Source: Ruegeria sp. A3M17
GTDB lineage: Bacteria; Pseudomonadota; Alphaproteobacteria; Rhodobacterales; Rhodobacteraceae
Reading direction: 5' to 3'
DNA length: 64,000 nucleotides
Assembly: GCF_003318255.1 (NCBI RefSeq)
Contig: NZ_QOCF01000019.1
Span: 86,113 to 150,112 of the forward strand
Shown: piece after piece, positions 8,115 to 16,805 of the stretch
Layout: each line of letters starts with the position of its first letter
How positions within the stretch are numbered: the first letter of the stretch is position 1
Translations under genes and position numbers: made by a program
Notes under the pieces: model-generated
Seen by the model: only the letters and a program-made list of their open reading frames with translations
What the model was told of the DNA's origin: nothing
The model's database searches: none

Positions 8115-8608
8115 CCAATTCTTCCTTGTCCATGACAAAACCATGGTGCCAACCACAACCACCAGCGATAGATTTGAGCCGGGTTTCGAGACGGCAACCG
8201 GAGGCTACTAAACGCCGCTCTGGCTTGATTTGTTTCGATACCGTGGAACTTGGGCTTTTCGACTGTTCAGCAGAACGCGCTAAATTGGCAATTGATCATT
8301 TCAGTTTGCGCAATGCTGGTGGATTGAAAGTCGCCAAGTCAATTTTGTCACGATTGCTGACAGATCTGGATCGGATGCAGAAAGGCGCACCGATGAATCA
8401 CCTTTTGGGATCGATCGATGCAAGGTCCCTTTGATCTGCAAACCTCAATTATGCACTTACGGGTTTCGAATTACCCGCCTGACGCGACCGTTGCGCATCC
8501 GGCAATAATGCCTTTCCAGGAATGGGTGTTCATTATTTCGTTGAAGGAGCCGAGAATACAGACATCGGAACTTTTAGACCGCCCCGGTCACAAGAAAAGG
8601 AGACCACA
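8115..8608. other. Intergenic region with divergent promoters
   Basis: About 490 bp without a supported gene between divergent genes (SDR on minus, secreted protein on plus). It presumably holds the promoters of both. No clear palindrome or RNA gene was recognised. Confidence 0.4.
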
Positions 8609-8917
8609 ATGTCAACGAAATCACGTTCCCTTATCGGTCTTTTCGCAGTCAGCGCGATGTTCTTCACAGCTGCAGATGCTCATGCGCAACAGAGCTGCGG
8701 GCTACGCACCGAAACACTCGACAAACTTGAGAAACAATATGACGAACGCGTTTACGGTCGCGGTCTTACCCCAAACGGCAAATCCATGTTCGAATTGCTC
8801 ATCAGCGAGACGGGTTCGTGGACTGTGCTCGCATCGACCCCCGAAGGCCACAGTTGCGTCGTTGCCGGTGGAGACAGCTGGCATGAGATTGGATCACTCG
8901 CTGGTAATCCAACCTAA
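8609..8917 (+). CDS. Small secreted hypothetical protein
   Basis: A 102-aa protein with a Sec signal peptide (residues 1-25, cleavage after AHA). The mature part contains two Cys and the phrase SWTVLASTPEGHSCVVAGG, common in small periplasmic proteins of Rhodobacteraceae. The ATG at 8609 follows AAGGAGA; longer in-frame extensions upstream lack a ribosome site and would bury the signal peptide. No function is recognised. Confidence 0.7.
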   Translation: MSTKSRSLIGLFAVSAMFFTAADAHAQQSCGLRTETLDKLEKQYDERVYGRGLTPNGKSMFELLISETGSWTVLASTPEGHSCVVAGGDSWHEIGSLAGNPT

Positions 8918-8981
8918 CCAGGCCGAGGGTTGAGATTGCCACTGCTCTCTCCATGTAGCACGGCCGCATCGGCACCGCTGT

Positions 8982-9884
8982 TCAGTGGTTTAGTGCGGGG
9001 CTCTTCCTAAGATGATCGACCAGATGATCAACAACAGCGCGCACACGCGCTGTTGTTTGGCCACTCTCTTTGTGCACGATATGCACCGGTATCGCTGGCT
9101 GTTCATAGTCTTCAAGTACGAATTCGAGCGCACCGGCCTTTATGTGTTCGAGCGTCATGTAGGAGAGAACCCGTGTCAGTCCTCGCCCCGCGATGGCGGC
9201 CGAGATGGCCACATCCGCCTTATTGACGTGGAGCCGGGCCTTAGGCTTGAAATGTTCGACTTTCCCGTCTTTTGAAAACAACCACTCTCCGCCTTGCGCC
9301 ATATTTGTGAAGTCAATGAGTTCGTGGTCTAGGAGATCTTCGAGGGTTTTGGGACGCCCGCTCTTCGCCAGATATTCGGGCGATGCACACAAAGCGCGTC
9401 GTACCTGGCCAACGCGAATGGCCGAAAGTGTTGAATCTGGCAGTTCGGCGATCCTCACCGCGACATCAATTCCTTCATCCATTAAATGCACAATCCGGTC
9501 TACCAGCATCACCGAGAGCGAAATATCCGGGAAGCGATCCAGCAAGCTATTCAAGACCGGCGCCAGTACCATGCCGCCAAAGGGCACCGAAGCTGTCACA
9601 GAAACGAGGCCGCGTGGCGCCGCATGAGCGCCCGATGCGTGTTCATCTGCTTCTACTATGTCGGACAAGATGCGACGGCAGTCACCGAGATAGCGCGTTC
9701 CTGCGTCCGTGAGCTGCAAAGAGCGCGTCGTGCGATGCAACAGCCTCGCGCCAAGCCGCTCCTCAAGGTTTGACACCGCCCTCGTAACCGATGGTGGAGA
9801 CATGTTCAGGCGCCTGCTTGCTGCCGCGAAGCTCTCCTCCTCCGCGACCGTGACAAATACCGACATGGTCTGCAGGCGATCCAT
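8982..9884 (-). CDS. LysR-family transcriptional regulator
   Basis: A 300-aa LysR-type regulator. The winged HTH is at residues 1-60 (SFAAASRRLNMSPPSVTRAV), followed by a substrate-binding domain (about 90-295). It is of the CrgA/DsdC-like subgroup common in Proteobacteria. It is divergent from the VOC gene at 10011 across a 126-bp gap, the usual arrangement for a LysR regulator and its target. The VOC/AhpD-like genes, and perhaps the minus-strand SDR run, are the likely regulon. Confidence 0.9.
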   Translation of the reverse strand: MDRLQTMSVFVTVAEEESFAAASRRLNMSPPSVTRAVSNLEERLGARLLHRTTRSLQLTDAGTRYLGDCRRILSDIVEADEHASGAHAAPRGLVSVTASVPFGGMVLAPVLNSLLDRFPDISLSVMLVDRIVHLMDEGIDVAVRIAELPDSTLSAIRVGQVRRALCASPEYLAKSGRPKTLEDLLDHELIDFTNMAQGGEWLFSKDGKVEHFKPKARLHVNKADVAISAAIAGRGLTRVLSYMTLEHIKAGALEFVLEDYEQPAIPVHIVHKESGQTTARVRAVVDHLVDHLRKSPALNH

Positions 9885-10010
9885 GATTGTTCCACCCTTT
9901 GAAATAATCTCTTGTCAACAATGCCTGTTCTTTATCGCTGTGGAAAGCCCGAGATTAGCGTCATCGAAACAGCCACAACCGCGCAAACCTAAGCAGAGAG
10001 GACATCGACG

Positions 10011-10421
10011 ATGCCAGATACAGCAGTAACCAGAGGTGCACATCACATCGGACTGACCGTTCCGAACTTGGCGGAAACGCGTGCCTTTTTCGTCGACACT
10101 CTCGGTTTCGAGCAGCTTGGAGAGATACCGGATTACCCGGCAGTATTTTTGAGCGACGGCTCGACAATGATCACGCTTTGGCAGGCAGTCGACCCGAAAA
10201 CTGCTGTGCCGTTCGATCGCAAAAACGTAATCGGGCTGCACCATTTCGCTCTCAAGGTCGATGATCAGAAAACACTGACCGATATCCACGCAAAACTGGA
10301 ATTGACCGAAAACGTCGACGTCGAATTTTCGCCGGAACCGCTCATGGGCGGGCCCACAAACCATATGATGTGTACGATCCCTGGTGGAATCCGCATGGAG
10401 ATCGTCGCGCCTGCCAACTGA
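10011..10421 (+). CDS. VOC-family (glyoxalase/dioxygenase fold) protein
   Basis: A 136-aa vicinal-oxygen-chelate protein with two beta-alpha-beta-beta-beta units. Candidate metal ligands are His in AHHIGLTV, His in GLHHFALKV and Glu in GIRMEIVAP. It could be a glyoxalase, isomerase or dioxygenase; the sequence does not decide. It is divergent from the LysR gene and 110 bp upstream of the AhpD-like gene. Confidence 0.8.
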   Translation: MPDTAVTRGAHHIGLTVPNLAETRAFFVDTLGFEQLGEIPDYPAVFLSDGSTMITLWQAVDPKTAVPFDRKNVIGLHHFALKVDDQKTLTDIHAKLELTENVDVEFSPEPLMGGPTNHMMCTIPGGIRMEIVAPAN

Positions 10422-10530
10422 GGCAGATCAACACAGAAGACCTGGAAGAGACGAGCGGACGCCGGAACTCTGGCGCTCGAGCACCGGACATATGTCCAGA
10501 ATTCAAACATCACCAAAACGGAGAACGAAC

Positions 10531-11082
10531 ATGCCCAGACTCAACGCAATTGACCCCGCCACAGCTACCGGCGACGCAAAAGAACTTCTCGACGGCATCA
10601 AAAAGAAGATCGGCATGACGCCAAATCTTTTTAAAACCATGGCGAATGCACCGGCAGTCCTGATGGCACATCTGGCCTTCGGTGACGCGTTGTCCGGCGG
10701 TCAATTTGACGCTCAGACCCGCGAGGCGATCGCTTTGACCGTCGCCGGTGCAAATGGGTGCGAATATTGCACATCGGCTCATGCAGCTATCTCGAAAAGC
10801 CTGAAGGTTGGGCCCGAGGAGATCGAGCGCCGCTATAACGGCGGCTCAAACGATCCCAAACTCGATGCGGCTCTTATTTTTGCGCGCCAGATCGTCGTCA
10901 AACGTGGCTTTGTCACCAACGAAGACATCGCGAATGTGCGGTCCGCCGGTCACGACGACGGCGCGATTGTCGAGATCGTCGCAAACGTCGCGACCAACCT
11001 TTTTACCAACTATTTCAACCATGTCGCTGAGACTGTTGTTGATTTCCCGGCGGTCGAATTCGAACAATCCAAGGCCGCATGA
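10531..11082 (+). CDS. Carboxymuconolactone decarboxylase / AhpD-like protein
   Basis: A 183-aa AhpD-superfamily protein with the CxxC redox motif in CEYCTSAHAA (about residues 74-83) and the downstream acidic/His pattern of peroxidase-related members. It likely acts as an alkylhydroperoxidase-type redox protein rather than a true decarboxylase. The ATG at 10531 is favoured over upstream frames because the family start (MPRLNAIDP) matches, although the SD (GGAG) is rather far from the ATG. Confidence 0.8.
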   Translation: MPRLNAIDPATATGDAKELLDGIKKKIGMTPNLFKTMANAPAVLMAHLAFGDALSGGQFDAQTREAIALTVAGANGCEYCTSAHAAISKSLKVGPEEIERRYNGGSNDPKLDAALIFARQIVVKRGFVTNEDIANVRSAGHDDGAIVEIVANVATNLFTNYFNHVAETVVDFPAVEFEQSKAA

Positions 11083-11258
11083 CCGGATCAACTTAATGCC
11101 GGTGCGGCATCAACTGTCGTGATGACGCACTGATCTAACCCAGACGCAAATATCCGGCTCTCGTCCCAAGTGCCCGGATCGATCGCGGGCAGCGGCCTCT
11201 CCCCGCCGCCGCCCCATGCCCGCGATCACACTCATCAACCAAACTCAAAGGAAACAAA

Positions 11259-11786
11259 ATGTTTATGAAAACACTCACCACTGCACTGTTTGCAGGTTCT
11301 CTGATGATCGGTGCCGCATCGGCCCAAGAAGTTGCAGACCTCAACGATCTTGAAATGGCGCATGTCGCTTATACAGCCGACAACATCGATATCCGCTATG
11401 CTCATCTGGCGCTTGCGATCTCGGCCAATCCTGAAATTCATACGTTCGCAAACACCATGATCAGCGACCACACGGCTGTGAATGCAGCCGCTCTTGGTCT
11501 GCTTGATAAGCTGGGTGCAACCGCACAGGACAACTTCTTCAGCCAGGCTCTCAATGAAGGCGCTGAAACGATCATCAACGACTTGTCAGAACTGCGTGGC
11601 GCGGAATTCGACAAAGCCTACGCGGCGAACGAATTGGCCTATCACCAAACAGTAAATGACCTGGTCGAAGGGACTATGATCCCGAACATCGACAACGCCG
11701 AAGTGAAAGCGTTGTTTCAACAGGGGCTCGACATCTTCAAAGTCCATGAAGGCCATGCTGAAATGATGGTTAATGCGGTTAACTAA
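11259..11786 (+). CDS. DUF4142 ferritin-like periplasmic protein
   Basis: A 175-aa protein with a Sec signal peptide (cleavage after ASA, about residue 22) and a helical body of the DUF4142 type, with ferritin-like four-helix spacing, HTFANTMISDHTAVN and a closing KVHEGHAEMM. His and Glu residues could bind metal. AAGGAAAC precedes the ATG. It overlaps the cupredoxin gene by one base (TAATG), so both probably act together in the periplasm. Confidence 0.75.
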   Translation: MFMKTLTTALFAGSLMIGAASAQEVADLNDLEMAHVAYTADNIDIRYAHLALAISANPEIHTFANTMISDHTAVNAAALGLLDKLGATAQDNFFSQALNEGAETIINDLSELRGAEFDKAYAANELAYHQTVNDLVEGTMIPNIDNAEVKALFQQGLDIFKVHEGHAEMMVNAVN

Positions 11787-12133
11787 TGGTGGCGCTCGTC
11801 ACCAGACGCAAAGCGATAGCGGGGGCGGTTGCATCAGTGATCGCCCTACCCTTGGTGCCCAAGACGCCAGCCGCTGGTCAGCCAACCGTCCATGAACTCA
11901 AAATCCAGAGCTTTAAATTTGTCCCGGATCGCATCCGGGTCAGATTTGGAGACGTCATCAAATGGACAAACGAAGATCTCGCGCCGCACACTGCGACGGC
12001 AGATGAATTTGGATGGGATACAGAAGAACTCGCGAAAGGTGCCAGCGCAGAAGTTACTGTCGTTGAGGGTATGGAAACCAGCTACTTTTGCGCCTTTCAC
12101 CCTCATATGAAGGGTTCGTTCGAAATTGCGTGA
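11786..12133 (+). CDS. Cupredoxin (plastocyanin-like) protein
   Basis: A 115-aa exported cupredoxin. The N-terminus has twin arginines followed by a hydrophobic stretch (TRRKAIAGAVASVIALPLV), Tat-like. The type 1 copper ligands are visible: His68 (APHTATA), Cys102, His105 and Met108 in CAFHPHM. It is the size of small amicyanin/pseudoazurin-like electron carriers. It is coupled to the DUF4142 gene, so a periplasmic electron-transfer or copper-handling role is likely; the partner is unknown. Confidence 0.85.
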   Translation: MVALVTRRKAIAGAVASVIALPLVPKTPAAGQPTVHELKIQSFKFVPDRIRVRFGDVIKWTNEDLAPHTATADEFGWDTEELAKGASAEVTVVEGMETSYFCAFHPHMKGSFEIA

Positions 12134-12142
12134 AATGAACCG

Positions 12143-12337
12143 ATGGGCATTGCCAGAGCAATTTTCCCTCAGGTGGGCAGGTTGGCTGTCCAGCGTACGG
12201 CCATGACCGTCCACGGCTTCCCATTCGGATCTGACACCGACAATGAGGTGGAAGAAACTGCCAAACTGATTTTGGCCAACGCACTCGGTCTTGGCCGCTT
12301 GGCGAGTATTAAGACCAATCTGAAAAGTACTGGATAG
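12143..12337 (+). CDS. Possible small protein, unsupported family
   Basis: A 64-codon open frame between the cupredoxin and NrtS-like genes on the same strand. There is no clear ribosome site and no recognised domain. The C-terminal half (ETAKLILANALGLGRLASI) could form an amphipathic helix. It may be a remnant or leader rather than a gene. Confidence 0.25.
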   Translation: MGIARAIFPQVGRLAVQRTAMTVHGFPFGSDTDNEVEETAKLILANALGLGRLASIKTNLKSTG

Positions 12338-12342
12338 ATCAC

Positions 12343-12894
12343 ATGATTGCCAATTATCAAATCCAACCAAACTGTTACGCAGATTCGGGTCAGCCGTCAC
12401 TCTATTCATTCGTCGACATAGCTGTCGCCCGCCGAGCAGGGGCTGTCGCGCTGATCCTCGGAAGCTTGCTCACGCTTGTGAACCAGACGGATGCCCTCTT
12501 AGGCGAAAATCGTCTGCAGGTTCTACCTCTCGCGACTGCCTACGTGATGCCATTCGCGGTGGCGTCAATTTCGCAAGTCCTCGGTGTACGCCAGGCAAGC
12601 CGGGAAATATGCCAACGACAACTGGCCAAGTTCCCGCGCGACACATTCCTCCGCACAGCTCTGTCTCACCGCATTCCGGCGAGAGCCCTTTTGTTGGCCC
12701 TGACCATCGGCGCCGCAAACACAATGATAGTCGTTGGCGCGGCAATGTCGGAAGGCGGCGATATCTCCGCCGTGCCTATCGGCCAAGGTTTCATTCTCCC
12801 GATGTTGTTCGGCCTGATTTCGCAGGCCGTCGCCTATCGCCGCGTGACCAGCGGCTTCACACCCCTGGCCAACCAGCAAAGGAAAACCCCATGA
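12343..12894 (+). CDS. nrtS: Fused double NrtS-like nitrate/nitrite transporter
   Basis: A 183-aa membrane protein made of two NrtS-like units. Unit 1 (about 29-80) carries ILGSLLTLVNQTDALLG and then AYVMPFAVASIS. Unit 2 (about 110-165) repeats the pattern with ALTIGAANTMIVVGAAM and FILPMLFGLISQAVAY. Each unit has two membrane helices. In cyanobacteria NrtS proteins are short and work as an NrtS1/NrtS2 pair, so a single-chain fusion is notable. It overlaps the next small gene by four bases (ATGA). Nitrate/nitrite as substrate is inferred from the family. Confidence 0.65.
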   Translation: MIANYQIQPNCYADSGQPSLYSFVDIAVARRAGAVALILGSLLTLVNQTDALLGENRLQVLPLATAYVMPFAVASISQVLGVRQASREICQRQLAKFPRDTFLRTALSHRIPARALLLALTIGAANTMIVVGAAMSEGGDISAVPIGQGFILPMLFGLISQAVAYRRVTSGFTPLANQQRKTP

Positions 12895-13067
12895 CGATAT
12901 TATCCCAAAGCAGAAATGCCGGCATCACCGGCTGGAAAAGACTGTTCGGATGGTTGCAAGCTTTCGACGAAGCGCTCGATTTCGATCCTGTTGATCAAGC
13001 AATAGGCGATCTCAATCGGAGAGTGTCCGAGTTGGAAAAGATTGTTAGCGATCTCAAAGGCCCATAA
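12891..13067 (+). CDS. Small coiled-coil protein coupled to nrtS
   Basis: A 58-aa protein starting inside the nrtS stop codon (ATGA overlap). The N-terminal half has WKRLFGWLQAFDEALDF. The C-terminal half is a heptad-like helix (IGDLNRRVSELEKIVSDL). No membrane segment is seen. Translational coupling suggests an accessory subunit of the transporter. No family is recognised. Confidence 0.6.
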   Translation: MTILSQSRNAGITGWKRLFGWLQAFDEALDFDPVDQAIGDLNRRVSELEKIVSDLKGP

Positions 13068-13494
13068 GGCCGCGCATCAGAATCGTAGAATTCAACCGCA
13101 GCGAATGATCGGATTGGAATCCGCCTACCTGAGCCCTGTTGAACGACCGCTCCGGGGAAAACCGCTGCATCGCCGAAAAGCTGCTGCTGCACGCGCGAAC
13201 GTCACTTTGAACTTTCTGCACTTGCATTCGCTGCGATGGCATAAGTCCGGATTGTCCCGCACTCCAGACCTAAATTGGTTTTCTATGAACGGCAGCGATG
13301 CGGAAACAGTGCTGAAAACGTTGTGTTTTGGTCTTTTGATTGCCCGTGAAGGTCGGTCAGCCACCTCAATGTCTCGCACATGCGCTTTCGCTGGAAGTTG
13401 GAGCTGTAAGGATGGCTCAGGGCAATAATTTCAAATATCCGTGTTTGAAATTCGCATTTAGCTTCGAGAATTCGGCTAAGTCATTGATTTTGTT
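13068..13494. other. Non-coding stretch next to tRNA-Cys
   Basis: About 430 bp between the last island gene and tRNA-Cys. This is where an integrase gene would usually sit, but no recombinase sequence is visible on either strand. Open frames here look accidental. The sequence may be an intergenic repeat; this could not be tested. Confidence 0.4.
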
Positions 13495-13568
13495 TGGAGG
13501 CGAGTACCGGAATCGAACCGGTGTACACGGATTTGCAATCCGCTGCGTCACCACTCCGCCAACTCGCC
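13495..13568 (-). tRNA. trnC: tRNA-Cys (GCA)
   Basis: The minus strand gives a 74-nt cloverleaf: acceptor GGCGAGT/ACTCGCC with discriminator T and encoded CCA, anticodon loop TTGCAAA (anticodon GCA) and T loop TTCGATT. Bases 13495-13541 form the right copy of the attachment repeat, so the gene was kept functional when the element inserted at its 3' end. Confidence 0.97.
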
Positions 13569-13783
13569 TTTTCAAGTAAAATCAAATACTTGCCGTGGTG
13601 TGACCGGCGTTCTAGCAGCTTTCGACAGGAGCGTCCAGAGGGGGGAGCGCAATTTTCAGGGCCGGGTGCAATCTTAGTCTTCGGTTGCGACGTTGTATCT
13701 TGTGAAGATTGGTAACTTTCCATGTCTGGGCCGTTGCCGGTTTTTCAAGGATGTGGCAGAACTCAATCACCCAAGGGAACAAG

Positions 13784-14449
13784 ATGAGCGATCCAATGAC
13801 AGATTTCGCAGCCCGCCGCCGGACGATGGTCGATACGCAGATACGTCCTTCTGATGTCACGAAGTTTCCCATCATAGACGCGATGCTGACCGTCAAGCGC
13901 GAAAATTTCGTACCGGATGCACAGCGCGAGGCCGCCTATGTCGAGGGGTTGATCGAACTGGGTGAAGGGCGCTGCATGTTGGAGCCGCGGACCCTGGCTA
14001 AGATTTTGGACATTTTGAACATTTCGAACGACGAGTCGGTTTTGGATATTGCTCCGGCCTTGGGGTATTCGACCGCTGTTGCCGCGCGCATGGCACAGCT
14101 GGTTGTTGCCGTAGAGGAAGACGAAAGTCTGGCGGCCGAATCTCAGTCTATCCTGATGGAGGCGGAGGCAGACAATGCGATTGTCCATGTCGGCCCGCTT
14201 GAACAAGGTGCCCCCGAACATGGGCCCTATGACGTGATTATGATCCAGGGTGGTGTGGAACAGGTTCCGGATGCGTTGATCGCGCAACTTAAGGACCATG
14301 GGCGAATTGCGTGCCTTTTTGTCCAAGGTGCACTGGGGATCGTCCGTATTGGCCATAAATCCGGGGATCGTGTGACCTGGCGGGACGCGTTTAATGCCAA
14401 TGCACCGATTTTGCAGGCATTTTCCACGGGCCGTGTATTTTCGCTATAG
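13784..14449 (+). CDS. Protein-L-isoaspartate O-methyltransferase family protein
   Basis: A 221-aa Rossmann-fold methyltransferase of the PCMT family. The SAM motif region reads VLDIAPALGYSTAVAA, where active PCMTs have a Gly-rich GTGSGYQ-type loop, so the loop is altered (APALGYS). The start at 13784 (MSDPMTDF) follows GGGAACAAG. It lies directly upstream of tolC, a pairing common in Rhodobacterales. Repair of isoaspartyl residues is the family role; with the altered loop, activity is uncertain. Confidence 0.8.
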   Translation: MSDPMTDFAARRRTMVDTQIRPSDVTKFPIIDAMLTVKRENFVPDAQREAAYVEGLIELGEGRCMLEPRTLAKILDILNISNDESVLDIAPALGYSTAVAARMAQLVVAVEEDESLAAESQSILMEAEADNAIVHVGPLEQGAPEHGPYDVIMIQGGVEQVPDALIAQLKDHGRIACLFVQGALGIVRIGHKSGDRVTWRDAFNANAPILQAFSTGRVFSL

Positions 14450-14544
14450 TTTTATGGCGGATTGTTCTGCCGCCTTGATTAGTTGAACACAAACGCGCAA
14501 ACTGTCGGCAGAGCAGCGTAATTTTGATTTGAGAGGATTTCGTT

Positions 14545-15963
14545 ATGAGTTCTATGGCGGGAGGAAAGCTGGTCAAGGCGCTGGCGCTGACTGCGGGGGT
14601 CGCACTTAGCTTTGTACCGGGACGGGCCGTTTGGGCCGACAATATTACTGACGCATTCATTGGCGCGTACAATACTAGCGGGTTGCTGGAACAGAACCGT
14701 GCATTGTTGCGTGCAGCGGACGAAGACGTGGCAATCGCATTGTCAGCGCTTCGACCGATCATCAACTGGACGGTTGCTGTTAGCAGCAACTACAACCGTC
14801 GCAACATCAGCGATGTGGTGACAAGAACCGACCCGAACAACTTCTTTACAGGGCTAACTCTCAGCCAACTGCTCTATGATGGTGGGGCTGCTGTTCTGGG
14901 CAAGCAATCGGCGCAAGAAACGGTGCTGTCGACCAGACAGACCCTTGTTGATATCGAACAGCAGGTTCTTTTCCGCGGTGCCAATGCGTATCTCGAAGTG
15001 CTTCTGCAGGAAGAAACCGTACAGATTCGCCTGAACAACGTCGACGTGTCGGCCGAAGAACTGCGCGCATCGCAGGACCGGTTCGATGTAGGCGAAGTCA
15101 CGCGTACGGACGTTGCGCTGTCACAAGCTCAGCTTGCAAGCTCGCAAGCTGATCTGGCCGTTGCCCGCGGTAACCTCGACACGGCGCGGGCGGAATACGT
15201 CAATGCCGTTGGCAAATCGCCCGGACGCACAGCTGGTCAACCGAGCCTGCCAAATCTGCCAGGCTCGGAACCGCAGGCCGTCAGCCTGGCGCAGCGCAAT
15301 CACCCCGCCATTCTTTCGGCACAGCATCAGGTGCGTGCCTTCGACCTGATCGTTGCGCAACAGCGCGCCAATCTGGGTCCGAATGTCAGCCTGAACGCCG
15401 ACGCCGGTATCACTGAGACCTATGACAACGATGACAATATCGAAGACGGCAGTGTTTCGCTGAACTTCAGTCAGCCGATTTACGCTGGTGGTCGTTTGGC
15501 TGCAAGCGTGCGCCGTGCCATGGCTACACGGGATGCTTCGCGCGCCAACCTATTGAATGTGCAAAAAGATATCACTCAGGGTGTGACGGAAGCCTATGCC
15601 CGTTTTCAGGCGGCATCTGCAAGTTTGCGGGCGTCGAGCGAACGGGTTCGCGCATCGAAAGTGGCGTTTGACGGTATCCGCGAAGAGGCCACTCTGGGTG
15701 CACGGACCACGCTGGACGTTTTGAACGCCCAGCAGGATCTGCTGGATGCGCAGCTGGCCGAGGTTGCGTCGCGTATCGAGCGTTCGCGTGCAGCTTACCA
15801 GCTAGTGCAGGCACAGGGTCTGTTGACTGCCGAACGTCTGGGACTGGCCGTGCAGATCTATGATCCGACGCTGTACTACAACCTGGTCAAGAAAGCGCCG
15901 GCTCAGGTCAGCAGGCAAAGCAAAGACCTGGATCGTGTTCTCAAAGCGTTGCGTCGCGACTAA
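14545..15963 (+). CDS. tolC: TolC-family outer membrane channel
   Basis: A 472-aa TolC-type protein with a signal peptide (about 1-31, ending VWA). The two internal repeats show the long helical hairpins (ANAYLEVLLQEETVQIRL and AYARFQAASASLRAS), with LSQLLYDGG and FSQPIYAGG at the matching strand starts. It forms the outer membrane duct for type I secretion and RND efflux pumps. GAGAGGAT precedes the ATG. No pump or membrane fusion gene is adjacent, as in many roseobacters. Confidence 0.9.
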   Translation: MSSMAGGKLVKALALTAGVALSFVPGRAVWADNITDAFIGAYNTSGLLEQNRALLRAADEDVAIALSALRPIINWTVAVSSNYNRRNISDVVTRTDPNNFFTGLTLSQLLYDGGAAVLGKQSAQETVLSTRQTLVDIEQQVLFRGANAYLEVLLQEETVQIRLNNVDVSAEELRASQDRFDVGEVTRTDVALSQAQLASSQADLAVARGNLDTARAEYVNAVGKSPGRTAGQPSLPNLPGSEPQAVSLAQRNHPAILSAQHQVRAFDLIVAQQRANLGPNVSLNADAGITETYDNDDNIEDGSVSLNFSQPIYAGGRLAASVRRAMATRDASRANLLNVQKDITQGVTEAYARFQAASASLRASSERVRASKVAFDGIREEATLGARTTLDVLNAQQDLLDAQLAEVASRIERSRAAYQLVQAQGLLTAERLGLAVQIYDPTLYYNLVKKAPAQVSRQSKDLDRVLKALRRD

Positions 15964-16037
15964 GGGCCAATACTATCTGTTGTGACGCCCGGTTTGTTTG
16001 GCTACACTCAATCCTGAGGATAGAGCGGTAGAGAACA

Positions 16038-16802
16038 ATGACGGAAAAAGTCGTGAACGGCAGAGTAGAGGACGTGCTGTCCTCGATCAAACGGCTGGTC
16101 GGTGAAAGAGGTGAACAAACCTCGGAGCCGACGCCTTCAATCGCCCGCAAGCCCGGGCGATTGGTGCTTACCGATGCATTGCGAGTCGGCGGAACGTCCA
16201 GCATTCAAGACAGCCCGGAGATTGAAGCCGAAGCCAAAGCAGGCTACACGGCCGACGCGTCGGTCAAGCCGATGCTTCTACGCGCGTGCGATATCGTAAA
16301 TCGTGAAGACCCCGCCAACAAAGAACAAGCCGCGCCAGAGCCGCCCAAAAACCCGACCAACAGCCTGAGCGCAAAGATCGAAGCCCTAGAGGCGGCGATT
16401 GCACGCACTGAGGACCAGTGGGAGCCGGACGGCGACAGCGAAGACGAGTACTCCGGTACTCCGGCGAAGGCCCTTGAATTCAGCGCGCGCAAAGAATTTA
16501 CGGATACCGAGGGAAAGAAAGCCGAACCCACTCAGGCAAAGGCCAAAGAAGCTGTGGCGACGACCAGGGCAACTTTCGTTCGCGACCCCGAGGTGATCAC
16601 CGCACCACCTGTTCACCCCGTCGAAGCAACAGCGGAAGACTCAGCGATAGCTGGCATAAGCGAAGACGCATTGCGCAAAATGATCGCTGATGTTGTCCGT
16701 GAAGAATTGCAGGGTGTTTTGGGCGAACGCATCACCCGCAACGTCCGCAAGATGGTTCGGCGCGAAATCTACAAGGCCCTGGCCGAGCAGGACCTCGAGT
16801 AG
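16038..16802 (+). CDS. PopZ-like (DUF2497-type layout) hypothetical protein
   Basis: 254 aa. A short conserved N-terminal helix (VEDVLSSIKRLVGE) precedes a long acidic, Pro/Ala/Glu-rich, probably disordered middle (about 30-205). A helical, basic C-terminus follows (ALRKMIADVVREELQ, then ITRNVRKMVRREIY). This three-part layout is that of PopZ/DUF2497 proteins that build polar condensates, but sequence identity is not obvious and the link is inferred. It converges with cobQ only 3 bp away. Confidence 0.5.
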   Translation: MTEKVVNGRVEDVLSSIKRLVGERGEQTSEPTPSIARKPGRLVLTDALRVGGTSSIQDSPEIEAEAKAGYTADASVKPMLLRACDIVNREDPANKEQAAPEPPKNPTNSLSAKIEALEAAIARTEDQWEPDGDSEDEYSGTPAKALEFSARKEFTDTEGKKAEPTQAKAKEAVATTRATFVRDPEVITAPPVHPVEATAEDSAIAGISEDALRKMIADVVREELQGVLGERITRNVRKMVRREIYKALAEQDLE

Positions 16803-16805
16803 CGC

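Larger units (their letters stand above)
567..13541. mobile_element. Putative integrative element or genomic island at tRNA-Cys
   Basis: The block is bounded by 47-bp direct repeats derived from the tRNA-Cys 3' end. Inside are a phage/plasmid-style HTH replication gene, a HipBA toxin-antitoxin system and cargo: SDRs, flavin reductase fusion, LysR regulator, VOC, AhpD-like, cupredoxin and NrtS-like genes. No tyrosine recombinase, excisionase or transposase is recognisable in it, so it is probably no longer able to move unaided, or its integrase lies left of the window in a tandem element. The orientation fits: tRNA-Cys runs leftward and the block lies beyond its 3' end. Confidence 0.7.

Noticed and set aside
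13042..13428. Possible 128-aa gene next to tRNA-Cys
   Set aside because: No ribosome site, unlikely composition and no similarity to an integrase; treated as intergenic.
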